Below are positions 42,934-51,711 of a stretch of DNA of 64,000 nucleotides, in pieces. Position 1 is the stretch's first letter. Each line of letters begins with the position of its first letter. Origin of the DNA: Streptomyces sedi (GTDB taxonomy: Bacteria > Actinomycetota > Actinomycetes > Streptomycetales > Streptomycetaceae); the NCBI RefSeq assembly GCF_006335015.1, contig NZ_VDGT01000021.1:52398-116397 (forward strand). Direction: 5' to 3'. The translations under genes and the position numbers were made by a program. Below the pieces are notes generated by a model. It was not told the origin of the DNA, did no database searches, and saw only the letters and a list, made by a program, of their open reading frames with translations.

Positions 42934-43119
42934 CCGGCCCCGCGCGAGACGGCACTCACCGCTGAGTTCCCCTTCGCGCGCCGGTCTCACCCACCAGAAC
43001 CACCTTCCGACCGCACCAGCGCCCTCCGGCTCTGGCCCCTCACGCCCTTTTCGATCACTCGCACCACTTCCGTCACTCCGGCCATCCCACGATGCGCCCG
43101 ATATGAGGTAAACGCCCCG

Positions 43120-44655
43120 ATGACATCCCAGAACGCCGCCCTGGACAAGACGCCGCCCCTCGGCGCCGACCCCAGGCGCTGGCAGGCCCTCTTCTACATC
43201 GCCCTCGCGCAGCTGATGGTCGTGCTCGACGGCACGATCGTGAACATAGCCCTGCCCACCGCCCAGGAGGACCTGGGCATCTCGGCGGGCAACCGCCAGT
43301 GGGTCATCACCGCCTACGCCCTGGCCTTCGGCGGCCTGCTGCTCTTCGGCGGCCGGATCGCCGACCTGTGGGGTCGGCAGCGCACCTTCATCACCGGGCT
43401 GGTGGGCTTCGCCGTGGCCTCCGGCCTCGGCGGCGCGGCCCAGAACGAGCTGATGATGTTCGGCGCGCGGGCGCTCCAGGGCGTCTTCGGCGCCCTGCTG
43501 GCGCCGGCCGCGCTGTCGCTGCTGACCGTGATGTTCACCGACGCCAAGGAACGGGCCAAGGCATTCGGCGTCTTTGGCGCGATCTCCGGTGCCGGCGCCG
43601 CCGTCGGGCTCCTCCTCGGCGGGGCGCTCACCGAGTACCTGGACTGGCGCTGGACCTTCTATGTGAACGTCCCCTTCGCCGTGCTCGCGATCGTGGGCGC
43701 CGTGACGGTCATCCGCGAGCCCGCCGAGGCGCGCAACCGCTCGACGCTCGACGTCCCCGGGGTGCTGCTGGCCACCCTCGGCCTGGTCGCGCTGGTCTAC
43801 GGCTTCAGCCGCGCCGAGCACGAGGACTGGACCGAGACCTGGACCGTCGCCAGCTTCGTCGCCTCCGCCGTACTGCTGATCACCTTCGTCCTCGTCGAGT
43901 CCCGCGTGAAGGCGCCACTGCTGCCGCTGCGGGTGATCACCGACCGCAACCGGGGCGGCACCTATCTGGCCTTCGGGCTCTCCGTGATCGCGATGTTCGG
44001 GCTGTTCCTCTTCCTGACGCTGTACCTCCAGATGATCAGGGGCTACAGCCCCGTCGAGACCGGTGTCGCCTTCCTGCCGATGGTGGTCGGCATGGTGATC
44101 GGCTCCACCCAGATCGCCCCCCGCCTGACGACCAGGCTCGCGCCCCGCTATCTGATGGGCTCCGGGCTGGCCGTCGCGGCGCTCGGGATGCTCTGGCTGA
44201 CCCAGCTCGACCTCGACTCCTCGTACGCCGCGGTGATCCTGCCGGCCCAGCTGCTGCTCGGCCTGGGCATGGGCACCAACTTCATGGCGGGGATGAGCCT
44301 GGCCACCTCCGGGGTGCGCCCGACCGACGCCGGTGTGGCCTCGGCCATGGTGAACACCGCCCAGCAGATCGGCGGCGCGATCGGCACCGCCCTGCTGAAC
44401 ACCATCGCCGCCAGCGCCAGCAGCAGCTACCTCGCCTCCCGGATCGCCGGGACCTCCAACGAGGCCGAGCAGCTGCGGCTCGGCCTGGAGTCCGAGGTGC
44501 ACGGCTACAGCGTCGCCATCTGGTGGGCCTTCGCCATCGTGGCGGCGGCCTCCGTGATCGCCTTCACACTGATCAACGCCCCGAGGAGCCAGGGACAGAT
44601 GGTCGCCGGCGACGGCGAGGCCGACCAGCAGCCCGCCCCCGTCATGGCGCACTGA
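43120..44655 (+). CDS. DHA2-family MFS drug efflux pump
   Basis: A 511-residue, about 14-helix transporter: LAQLMVVLDGTIVNIALPTAQEDL (parts LDGTIVNIALP), GGRIADLWGRQRTFITG (motif A) and GAISGAGAAVGLLLGGALTEYLDWRW (motif C, parts SGAGAAVGLLLGG). The pattern matches the EmrB/QacA family. RBS GAGG lies before the ATG. The upstream TetR gene suggests an inducible pump for drugs or endogenous metabolites. A hairpin at 44695-44738 may end the transcript. Confidence 0.9.
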   Translation: MTSQNAALDKTPPLGADPRRWQALFYIALAQLMVVLDGTIVNIALPTAQEDLGISAGNRQWVITAYALAFGGLLLFGGRIADLWGRQRTFITGLVGFAVASGLGGAAQNELMMFGARALQGVFGALLAPAALSLLTVMFTDAKERAKAFGVFGAISGAGAAVGLLLGGALTEYLDWRWTFYVNVPFAVLAIVGAVTVIREPAEARNRSTLDVPGVLLATLGLVALVYGFSRAEHEDWTETWTVASFVASAVLLITFVLVESRVKAPLLPLRVITDRNRGGTYLAFGLSVIAMFGLFLFLTLYLQMIRGYSPVETGVAFLPMVVGMVIGSTQIAPRLTTRLAPRYLMGSGLAVAALGMLWLTQLDLDSSYAAVILPAQLLLGLGMGTNFMAGMSLATSGVRPTDAGVASAMVNTAQQIGGAIGTALLNTIAASASSSYLASRIAGTSNEAEQLRLGLESEVHGYSVAIWWAFAIVAAASVIAFTLINAPRSQGQMVAGDGEADQQPAPVMAH

Positions 44656-44967
44656 CGCCGGCGGCCACCCCCGGCACCCGCCGGGACAGCCACGGGGCGC
44701 GCGGTCACCGGTCGCGGAAGCGGCCGGCCCGCGCGCCCTCGCGTCCGCCCCCGGCCGGCCGACCGCTCCGGTTGCCGAGGCGGGGCCGGGCGCGGCAGCG
44801 TGGAGGGTGCGATGGTCCCGGACGCGCGCCGACGCTCCGGGGCCATCCGCCCCTCCAGGAGGCGAGGGCAGGGAGGCCGCGCGGACGTCCCGGGAGTCGA
44901 AGAGGCCGGGGAGGGCCGGTCCGGCGATGAACGACCGCGGGAATCCCGTCGATACGGTGTTTATCGA
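44656..44967. other. Intergenic region between efflux pump and AMP-binding-like gene
   Basis: 312 bp of GC-rich sequence. It contains a candidate terminator and, near 44958-44967, the relatively AT-rich GTGTTTATCGA just before the next start. No other feature recognised. Confidence 0.4.
44695..44738 (+). terminator. 10-bp hairpin after the efflux pump gene
   Basis: GGGCGCGCGG (44695-44704) pairs with CCGCGCGCCC (44729-44738); the loop is 24 nt, longer than usual. It starts 39 bp after the stop. Confidence 0.45.
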
Positions 44968-45657
44968 ATGTCCAACGCCACCGACGAGTCTGGTGCCATG
45001 TCGGGAGATCAACATGGCCGGGGACGCTGGTCCGGTCCTGCGGACGTGCTCACTCACGCGCAGCTGCTGCGGCTCGGTGAGCAGGCCGGAGCCGCACTGA
45101 AACGCCACGGAGTGAGCGGCGGCGACGCGGTCGCCGTGCAACTGCCCATGTGTCTGGAGTCGGTGGTGGTGACCCTCGCCTGCCTCCAGATCGGCGCGCG
45201 AAGAATCACCCTGCCTCTGGGCGACAACCCGGGCTTCGTCCGGGACCGGCTCAACAACTGCGGTGCCCGGGTGGTGGTCTGCGCCGACGCCTGCGAGATG
45301 GACGAGCGGGTCTACCCCGTCAAGACCTCCCTGCACCGCGTCCTCGGCGACTGCCCGGACGTCCGCACCGTGCTGGTGGTCAGGCAGCTCGCCCGGCCCG
45401 TCCCCTGGGAGCCGGGGCGCGACCGCTGGTGGCACGAGGAACTGCGGCCCCGCACCCTGCCGCCCCGGCCTTATCCTGGCCGCATGAGCGACATGCGCCT
45501 GGACGACGACCGCACCAACCGGCTGGTCTTCGACGACCCGCTCGGCGGGCGCTCCTCCGACGACAGCGACCACGGCTGGGGCGAGGGCCCCGCCGAGGAC
45601 GCCGCCGACGGCAACCTGATGCGGCTGATCAACGAGCGGCCCCCGCACCACATCTGA
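44968..45657 (+). CDS. Truncated AMP-binding (acyl-CoA synthetase N-terminal) domain protein
   Basis: A 229-residue protein. Residues about 25-150 look like the N-terminal subdomain of adenylate-forming enzymes: LTHAQLLRLGEQAGAALKRHGVSGGDAVAVQLP (parts AALKRHGV, DAVAVQLPMCLESVV), LACLQIGARRITLPLGDNP, LNNCGARVVVCAD. The nucleotide-binding TSGTTG loop and all later motifs are absent, so it cannot be a complete synthetase. The last ~58 residues (from a possible internal ATG at 45484: MSDMRLDDDRTNRLVFDDPL to RPPHHI) form an acidic unit that could be a separate small protein. There is no stop between the parts. Function unknown. Confidence 0.6.
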   Translation: MSNATDESGAMSGDQHGRGRWSGPADVLTHAQLLRLGEQAGAALKRHGVSGGDAVAVQLPMCLESVVVTLACLQIGARRITLPLGDNPGFVRDRLNNCGARVVVCADACEMDERVYPVKTSLHRVLGDCPDVRTVLVVRQLARPVPWEPGRDRWWHEELRPRTLPPRPYPGRMSDMRLDDDRTNRLVFDDPLGGRSSDDSDHGWGEGPAEDAADGNLMRLINERPPHHI

Positions 45658-45692
45658 GCCGGTGGGGCCGCCGCGCCCCCGTGCTACCTCTG

Positions 45693-46250
45693 CTACCTCG
45701 CGCCGTCCGAGCCCTGGCCCTCGGGTCCGTCGCCCGCCTCCGGGCCGGGCGCCGGCCGCTGGGCGCCGACCGCGACGGCGCCGCCGTCGGTCGTGCTCCC
45801 CGCGCGGAGCGCCACCAGCTCGTCGCGGATCTGCGCCAGCAGCTCCACGTCGGTCGGGCCCTCCGGCTCCACCGGCTGCCTCGCCTTGCGACGCTCCAGG
45901 TACCGGGTCATGGGCAGGATCATCAGGAAGTAGACCACCGCCGCGGTGATCAGGAAGGTCAGCGAGGCGCTGATCACCGAACCCCAGCGAATCGGGATGC
46001 CCTCGCCCGCCGCGCAGTCGCCCCGCAGACAGGACTCGTAGGCGTCCAGGTCCTGGGTACCGAACGCCCCGACCAGCGGATTGATCACGCCCTCGACGAC
46101 CGAGTTCACGATGTTCGTGAACGCGGCCCCGACGACCACGGCGACTGCCAGGTCGACGACGTTCCCCCGCATCAGGAACTCCCTGAACCCGTCCAGGGTG
46201 TTCCGCACGCCCGCCAGCCTGCGCTCGCCGCCCCGATCTTCCTGATTCAC
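45693..46250 (-). CDS. mscL: Large-conductance mechanosensitive channel MscL
   Basis: A 185-residue channel that opens under hypo-osmotic membrane tension. FREFLMRGNVVDLAVAVVVGAAFTNIVNSVVEG (parts EFLMRGNVVDLAVAVVVG) is the pore helix TM1; TM2 is SLTFLITAAVVYFLMILPM, followed by a charged C-terminal bundle (DVELLAQIRDEL). The periplasmic loop carries an extra CLRGDCAAGEG segment with two cysteines. GTG 46250 follows AGGAAGG at 7-nt spacing; the open frame reaches 46328. It converges with the AMP-binding-like gene. Confidence 0.93.
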   Translation of the reverse strand: MNQEDRGGERRLAGVRNTLDGFREFLMRGNVVDLAVAVVVGAAFTNIVNSVVEGVINPLVGAFGTQDLDAYESCLRGDCAAGEGIPIRWGSVISASLTFLITAAVVYFLMILPMTRYLERRKARQPVEPEGPTDVELLAQIRDELVALRAGSTTDGGAVAVGAQRPAPGPEAGDGPEGQGSDGAR

Positions 46251-46382
46251 CGTGGTGCCTTCCTGCCACTTCACCCGGGCGCGGGGCGCCGGGCGGTCCG
46301 TAGTGTCTCGCTTGTCCGTGGCGGTCACCGTGCCTCACGCGTCGACGGGCTGTCCAGTCCAGCAACCGCCGCACCAGCGCCC

Positions 46383-47087
46383 CTACCACCGGGCCACCAC
46401 CAGCGGGGAACCCGCGGCGGCGCCCGCGAGCCCCGCCGCCGTCTCCTCGTCGACGGAGACGACCAGCCGCCCGCCGGGACCGTCGGAGGCGCCACCGTAC
46501 TCCGCCGTATCGGAAGGCGTCCCCACCTGGACCACCCGAGCCCCGCGGGCCACCAGCCGCGCGTCGCCGCCCGCCGCGGCGTCGGGCGTGCCCCCGCCCG
46601 CCCGGCCCTCGGCGGCGTACACGTCGACCCGGTCGCCGACCGTCAGCGGCCCGACGGCACCGGGGTCGGCGACCCGCAGCGACAGCTCGATCTCCCTCGG
46701 CCGCGGCGGCTCGGCCGCCCGCGCCCGCGCGCCGACCGATGTCGCGCCGGGGCCGTCCTCACCGTCGCCGACCTGGGGCTTCTCGCTCGGTGCCGCCGTG
46801 GGCCCGCCCTGGGAGAGCGACGCCAGCACGGCCGCGCACGCCAGCGCCGAGACCCCGGTCACCAGACGTCCACGACGGGCCCGCCGCCACGGCCAGCGCC
46901 GCGCGCCGCGCGCCCGGATCGGTGGGAACGGCGGCACCGTCACGCCGTCCGGCCCCGGTGCGGGCGGGGCGGCGGAACACGTCCCCGAGGGGCGTGCGCG
47001 CGCGGAGCCCACGGCGGGCTCGGAGGGGCCGGAAGAGCGGGAGAGACGCGAGAAGGAGGTCCTGGAACGCTTGCCGAACGTGTTCAC
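46383..47087 (-). CDS. SAF-domain membrane protein (CpaB/RcpC-like)
   Basis: A 234-residue protein with a basic, Pro-rich N-terminal region (1-70), one membrane helix near 74-92 (LVTGVSALACAAVLASL) and a C-terminal extracytoplasmic part with an SAF fold (ELSLRVADPGAVGPLTVGDRVDVYAAEG). SAF proteins of this kind resemble Flp-pilus assembly protein CpaB, but no pilus genes are nearby, so its role is unknown. The start is ATG 47087; the upstream region contains DnaA-box-like sequences. Confidence 0.75.
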   Translation of the reverse strand: MNTFGKRSRTSFSRLSRSSGPSEPAVGSARARPSGTCSAAPPAPGPDGVTVPPFPPIRARGARRWPWRRARRGRLVTGVSALACAAVLASLSQGGPTAAPSEKPQVGDGEDGPGATSVGARARAAEPPRPREIELSLRVADPGAVGPLTVGDRVDVYAAEGRAGGGTPDAAAGGDARLVARGARVVQVGTPSDTAEYGGASDGPGGRLVVSVDEETAAGLAGAAAGSPLVVARW

Positions 47088-47127
47088 GGCGCTACCCTGC
47101 CCGCTCCGCGCGAATCTCGCTCAGCCC

Positions 47128-47154
47128 TGTGGACAACCCCGCACCTGTGGAAAA
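47128..47154. promoter_or_regulatory. Two DnaA-box-like sites upstream of the SAF gene
   Basis: TGTGGACAA (47128-47136) is the exact complement of the DnaA box TTGTCCACA preferred in Streptomyces; TGTGGAAAA (47146-47154) is a one-mismatch copy in the same orientation, 18 bp on. They lie 40-70 bp upstream of the SAF gene start, where DnaA could influence transcription. The cluster is too small for an origin. Confidence 0.4.
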
Positions 47155-47257
47155 CCCCGTCACCCGAACGAGTGACACGGAGACCCCGGCGAAGCGACGC
47201 CGTCACGACTGACGGACGCCCGAACGCCGCCTGGAATCAACCCCGTTGAAGACCTAC

Positions 47258-47386
47258 GGGGGACCCGGCCCCTGCGGGGGACCCGGACCCCGTGGGGGCC
47301 CGGGGGACCCGGACCCCGTGGGGGACCAGACCGCACGAGGCCCCGGACCGCGTGAGGGATCGGGCCCCGGGGGGACCCGGACCCCC
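47258..47386. repeat. GGGGGACCCGGACCCC direct-repeat cluster
   Basis: Two exact 23-bp copies of GGGGGACCCGGACCCCGTG plus GGGG lie at 47276-47298 and 47302-47324, with degenerate copies at 47258-47280 and about 47369-47386. They fill the spacer upstream of the DnaA-box pair and downstream of the phosphorylase gene stop (47415). Each unit is partly self-complementary and G-rich. Confidence 0.75.
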
Positions 47387-47414
47387 ACACCCGCGCGAGC
47401 CGCCGCCAGCCCGC

Positions 47415-48299
47415 TCAGGGCAGCGTGATCCCCGTGGCCTGGCCGCCCAGGGCCGAGCCGCACGGGCAGTCGCGCCGCTCCGGCAGCGCGCCGACGACGT
47501 CGAAGAGGACCTCCCGCAGCCGCCCCACGTTGCGCCCGAAGACCTCAAGCACCTCGGCGTGGGAGACGCCCTCGCCGGCCTCGGCACCCGCGTCCAGGTC
47601 GGTGACCAGCGCCATCGAGGTGTAGCAGAGCTCCAGTTCGCGGGCGAGCGCCGCCTCGGGGTGGCCGGTCATGCCCACGACCGACCAGCCCTGCGCCGCG
47701 TGCCAGCGGGACTCGGCGCGGGTGGAGAAGCGGGGCCCCTCGATCACGCACATCGTTCCACCGTCGACCGCGTCCCAGTCGCGCCCGCGCGCCGCGTCGA
47801 GCGCCACCCGGCGCCCGGCCGGGCAGTACGGGTCGGCCAACGAGACATGGACCACCTGGGAGCGCTGCCCGTCGGGGCGTGTCTCGCCGTCGAAGTAGCT
47901 GCCTGGCCGGCTCTTGGTCCGGTCCACCAGCTGGTCGGGCACGAGCAGCGTGCCCGGGCCGTACTCGGGTCGCAGCCCGCCCACCGCGCACGGTCCGAGC
48001 ACCTGGCGCACCCCGACCGACCGCAGCGCCCAGAGGTTGGCGCGGTAGTTGATGCCGGCGGGGGTCAGATGGTGCCCGCGGCCGTGCCGGGGCAGAAAGG
48101 CCACCCGCCGTCCGGCGATCTCGCCGAGGAAGAGCGAGTCGCTCGGCGCTCCATAGGGCGTCTCGACGGTGATCTCGGTCACATCGTCGAGGAAGGCGTA
48201 GAAGCCGGAGCCGCCGATCACGCCGATCTCGGCGGTGTGTTCGGCGACTCCCTCGGCGCGGACGACCGGACGCCGTCCCGGGGTTTCGGCCGCGCTCAT
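47415..48299 (-). CDS. S-methyl-5'-thioadenosine phosphorylase
   Basis: A 294-residue PNP/MTAP-type phosphorylase releasing adenine from methylthioadenosine for methionine salvage. Motifs: IGVIGGSGFYAFLDD, GRRVAFLPRHGRGHHLTPAGINYRANLWAL (parts FLPRHGRGHHLTP, NYRANLWAL), EGPRFSTRAESRWHA and GMTGHPEAALARELELCYTS. The C-terminus has CPCGSALGG. The start overlaps the FmdB-like gene stop by 4 nt, so translation is coupled. It could also act on inosine or adenosine; MTAP is the nearest family. Confidence 0.9.
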   Translation of the reverse strand: MSAAETPGRRPVVRAEGVAEHTAEIGVIGGSGFYAFLDDVTEITVETPYGAPSDSLFLGEIAGRRVAFLPRHGRGHHLTPAGINYRANLWALRSVGVRQVLGPCAVGGLRPEYGPGTLLVPDQLVDRTKSRPGSYFDGETRPDGQRSQVVHVSLADPYCPAGRRVALDAARGRDWDAVDGGTMCVIEGPRFSTRAESRWHAAQGWSVVGMTGHPEAALARELELCYTSMALVTDLDAGAEAGEGVSHAEVLEVFGRNVGRLREVLFDVVGALPERRDCPCGSALGGQATGITLP

Positions 48300-48694
48300 G
48301 CGGCGGAGGCAGCCTTGCCCGAGCCCTTCGAGGGGCCACTGGTCAGGCCGGCGCCCCCCGAGGAAGCCGACGACGAGCCGACGGATCCGGAAGAGCCCGA
48401 GGAACCGGAGGAGTCCGACGAGCCCGAGGACGTGGAGGAACCGCCCGAGGAGTCACTCCCCTTGTCGCTCTTCGCCCCACCGGACGAGCCGCCCGAGGAG
48501 CCGCCGCTGGACGACGCGCCACGGCTGTCGTTGCGGTAGAAGCCCGAGCCCTTGAAGACGATGCCGACCGCCGAGTAGACCTTCTTCAGCCGCCCCTGGC
48601 AGCTGGGGCACTCGGTCAGGGCGTCGTCGGTGAACTTCTGCACCACCTCAAGACCCTCGTCGCATGCGGTGCACTGGTACTGATAGGTCGGCAC
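48296..48694 (-). CDS. FmdB-family zinc-ribbon protein with Ser/Gly-rich tail
   Basis: A 132-residue protein. Residues 1-60 are the FmdB/CxxC_CXXC_SSSS regulatory-type ribbon (PTYQYQCTACDEGLEVVQKF, TECPSCQGRLKKVYSAVGIVFKGSGFY seen as CTAC and CPSC). The rest is a Ser/Gly low-complexity tail. GTG 48694 follows GGAGGAAGAC and gives the family start VPTYQYQC. It is the upstream partner of the methylthioadenosine phosphorylase gene. Function of this family is not established. Confidence 0.9.
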   Translation of the reverse strand: MPTYQYQCTACDEGLEVVQKFTDDALTECPSCQGRLKKVYSAVGIVFKGSGFYRNDSRGASSSGGSSGGSSGGAKSDKGSDSSGGSSTSSGSSDSSGSSGSSGSVGSSSASSGGAGLTSGPSKGSGKAASAA

Positions 48695-48874
48695 GTCTTC
48701 CTCCTGGCACTCTGCACTGTGGAGTGCTAACGACGCCCCATCGTGCAACATTCCGGTGCCGGAAGTCCACCGCAGTCGCCTGTGACCCCGTCGTCACGCT
48801 CCCCGTAGGCTCACCCCAGTGGCCGTATGTCTATGGTTGCTTCCACCCGCTCAGCTGCCCTGTGAAGGACAGAG

Positions 48875-51640
48875 ATGCCCGCCAAGAAGCCCAGGCGACG
48901 CGGTCGTCTGATCGTGATCGCGCTCGTTGTGCTGCTCGTGGCCGGTGTCGGCTACGGCGCCTGGTGGAGTGTCTCCACCGTGCGCGCCTCCTTCCCCCAG
49001 ACCTCGGGGGAGATCGCGATCGACGGTCTGTCCGCGCCCGTGACGGTCGAGCGGGACGCCAACGGCATTCCCCAGCTCTACAGCGAATCGGCCACCGACC
49101 TGTTCCGCGCCCAGGGGTATGTGCACGCCCAGGACCGCTTCTGGGAGATGGACGTGCGGCGGCATATGACCGCCGGTCGGCTTTCGGAAATGTTCGGTGA
49201 GGATCAGGTCGAGACCGATGCCTTTCTGCGCACACTCGGCTGGCACGAGATCGCCCAGGAGGAGTTCGACAACGAACTCTCCGAGCAGACCAAGGAGTTC
49301 CTGGTCGCCTACTCCGAGGGCGTCAACTCCTATCTCGACGAGAACAGCGGCGAGGAGCTCTCGGTCGAGTACGCCGCCCTGGACCTGATCAACGACTACC
49401 GCCCCGACCAGTGGGAACCGGTCGACTCGGTGGCCTGGCTCAAGGCCATGGCCTGGGACCTCCGTGGCAACATGGAGGACGAGATCGACCGCGCCTTTCT
49501 GACCGAACGTTTCACTTCGGAACAGATCGAAGAGCTTTACCCGGAGTACCCGCACGACCGGAACCGCCCGATCGTGACCGAGAACGGCGCGGACGACGCC
49601 GGCGGTGGCGCCTACGTCCCCGTCGAGGACGGAACGGGCGCCGGAGACGGAACGGGTACCGGAGACGGCACAGGCGTCGAGGACGGAACGGGCGTCGAGG
49701 AGGCCGCGGGCGGGGTGACCACCCAACTGGGTTCACTCGCCCAGACGTTGGACGAGATCCCCGCGCTGCTCGGCACCAACGGAGCCGGCATCGGCTCCAA
49801 CTCCTGGGTGGTGCACGGCAACTACACCACCACCGGCAAGCCGCTGCTGGCCAACGACCCCCATCTGGCACCCTCGCTGCCGGGGGTCTGGTACCAGATG
49901 GGGCTGCACTGCTCCGAGGTGAGCGCGGAGTGCCCGTTCGACGTCTCCGGCTTCACCTTCTCGGGAATGCCGGGGGTCGTCATCGGCCACAACCAGGACA
50001 TCTCCTGGGGGCTGACCAACCTCGGCGCCGACGTGACCGATCTGCGTCTGGAAAAGCTCGACCACGGCAAGTACGTGCGCGACGGTGAGCAGATTCCGTA
50101 CGACACGCGGACCGAGGAAATTCATGTGGCCGGCGGGGAGACCAGGGAGATCACCGTTCGTTCCACCGTCAACGGGCCCATCGTCTCGGACCGGCACGAG
50201 GAGTTGGAGGGGGTCGGCGGCAGCGCCCCGGTGGACTCCGGCGCGCCGGACCGGGGCAGCGGCTACGCGGTCTCGCTGAACTGGACGGCGCTCCAGCCCT
50301 CCCGCACCATGGACGCCGTCTTCGGGCTCAACGCGGCCCGGGACTGGGACGAGTTCCGCGCCGCCGCGCAGGACTTCGCCGTGCCCGCGCAGAACCTGAT
50401 CTACGCGGACACCGAGGGCAACATCGGCTACCAGACCCCGGGCCAGATCCCGATCAGGGGCGAGGGCGACGGCCGTTACCCCTCCCCCGGCTGGGACTCC
50501 TCGTACGACTGGACCGGGTTCATTCCCCAGGACGAACTGCCCTGGGAGTACAACCCGGAGCGCGGCTACATCGTCACGGCCAACCAGGCGGTCATCTCAC
50601 CGGACGAGTACGACCACCATCTGACCGAGGACTGGAGCTACGGCACCCGCAGCCAGCGGATCGAGGACCTGATCAGGACCACCGTCGAGGACGGCGGCAA
50701 GATCTCCATGGGCGACATGCAGGACATCCAGCTGGACAACAGCAACGAGATGGCCAAGGAACTGGTCCCCTACCTGCTGGAGATCGACGTCTCCGACGGC
50801 TATGTCCGCGAGGCCCAGGAGCTGCTGGAGGGCTGGGACTTCAGCCAGGACTCCGACTCCCCCGGCGCCGCCTACTACAACGCGGTCTGGCGCAACCTCC
50901 TCAAGCTGGCGTTCGGCAACAAGATGCCCAAGGAGCTGCGCGTCGAGGACCAGTGCCTGTGGGTACGGCCGGCCGACGACTCCGAACCCCTGGAGAATCT
51001 GGACGGCGAGGAGCGGCTGGTCGAGGAGTGCGGCGAGCGTTCCCGCGAGACCGCCCAGCCGGACGGCGGCGACCGCTGGTTCGAGGTGGTGCGCGGGCTG
51101 CTGGAGGAGCCGGAGAACGAGTGGTGGACCACCCAGACCACCCGCGAGGGCCCCGGCGCCGAGAACCGCGACGAGCTGCTGGCCAGGGCGATGCGTGACG
51201 CACGCTGGGAGCTGACCGCCGAGCTGGGCAAGGACATCGACACCTGGAGCTGGGGGCGGCTGCACCAGCTGATGCTCAACAACCAGACCCTGGGCACCGA
51301 GGGCCCCGGGCCGGTCCAGTGGCTGCTCAACCGCGGCCCGTGGAACATGTCGGGTGGCGCCGACGCCGTCGACGCCACCGGCTGGAACGCGGCCGGCGGC
51401 TACGACGTGACCTGGGTGCCCTCGATGCGGATGGTCGTCAACCTGGACGATCTGGACGACTCGCTCTGGATCAACCTGACGGGCGCCTCGGGCCACGCCT
51501 ACCACTCGAACTACACCGACCAGACCGACCTCTGGGCCAGGGGCGAGTACCTGCCCTGGCCCAGCAGCCAGGAGGCGGTCAGCGAGCGGTCGACGAACAC
51601 CCTCACCCTGACCCCGGCCGCCGGCGGCGGCGAGGACTGA
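48875..51640 (+). CDS. Penicillin-acylase-family (Ntn) amidase, membrane anchored
   Basis: A 921-residue precursor. An N-terminal helix (RLIVIALVVLLVAGVGYGAWW) directs export or anchors it. The alpha-chain region has VTVERDANGIPQLYSES and AQGYVHAQDRFWEMDVRRH. The Ntn nucleophile is Ser308 in GIGSNSWVV, where autocleavage creates the beta chain. The segment just before (residues ~235-285) is a spacer peptide made of DGTG repeats. Family members hydrolyse penicillins, acyl-homoserine lactones or cyclic lipopeptides; the substrate is unknown. The ATG follows AAGGACAGAG. Confidence 0.92.
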   Translation: MPAKKPRRRGRLIVIALVVLLVAGVGYGAWWSVSTVRASFPQTSGEIAIDGLSAPVTVERDANGIPQLYSESATDLFRAQGYVHAQDRFWEMDVRRHMTAGRLSEMFGEDQVETDAFLRTLGWHEIAQEEFDNELSEQTKEFLVAYSEGVNSYLDENSGEELSVEYAALDLINDYRPDQWEPVDSVAWLKAMAWDLRGNMEDEIDRAFLTERFTSEQIEELYPEYPHDRNRPIVTENGADDAGGGAYVPVEDGTGAGDGTGTGDGTGVEDGTGVEEAAGGVTTQLGSLAQTLDEIPALLGTNGAGIGSNSWVVHGNYTTTGKPLLANDPHLAPSLPGVWYQMGLHCSEVSAECPFDVSGFTFSGMPGVVIGHNQDISWGLTNLGADVTDLRLEKLDHGKYVRDGEQIPYDTRTEEIHVAGGETREITVRSTVNGPIVSDRHEELEGVGGSAPVDSGAPDRGSGYAVSLNWTALQPSRTMDAVFGLNAARDWDEFRAAAQDFAVPAQNLIYADTEGNIGYQTPGQIPIRGEGDGRYPSPGWDSSYDWTGFIPQDELPWEYNPERGYIVTANQAVISPDEYDHHLTEDWSYGTRSQRIEDLIRTTVEDGGKISMGDMQDIQLDNSNEMAKELVPYLLEIDVSDGYVREAQELLEGWDFSQDSDSPGAAYYNAVWRNLLKLAFGNKMPKELRVEDQCLWVRPADDSEPLENLDGEERLVEECGERSRETAQPDGGDRWFEVVRGLLEEPENEWWTTQTTREGPGAENRDELLARAMRDARWELTAELGKDIDTWSWGRLHQLMLNNQTLGTEGPGPVQWLLNRGPWNMSGGADAVDATGWNAAGGYDVTWVPSMRMVVNLDDLDDSLWINLTGASGHAYHSNYTDQTDLWARGEYLPWPSSQEAVSERSTNTLTLTPAAGGGED

Positions 51641-51675
51641 CGGGCGCACGCGGAGGGGCGCCCGGCCGACGGGCG

Positions 51676-51711
51676 CGCGATGAGCCGGGCCGACGCGCCC
51701 GGCTCATCGCG
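51676..51711. terminator. 15-bp bidirectional terminator
   Basis: The arms 51676-51690 (CGCGATGAGCCGGGC) and 51697-51711 are exact complements around a 6-nt loop. It lies between the convergent acylase (stop 51640) and cyclo-ligase; the latter's stop codon is inside the stem. Confidence 0.88.

Noticed and set aside
44800..44967. Longer N-terminus of the AMP-binding-like protein from 44800
   Set aside because: The added 56 residues are Arg/Gly-rich without similarity to the domain, whereas ATG 44968 is in a more AT-rich context.
42838..46389. 1183-codon open frame on the minus strand opposite the DHA2 pump and neighbouring genes
   Set aside because: It is a GC-driven shadow frame overlapping several recognised genes, with no domain pattern.
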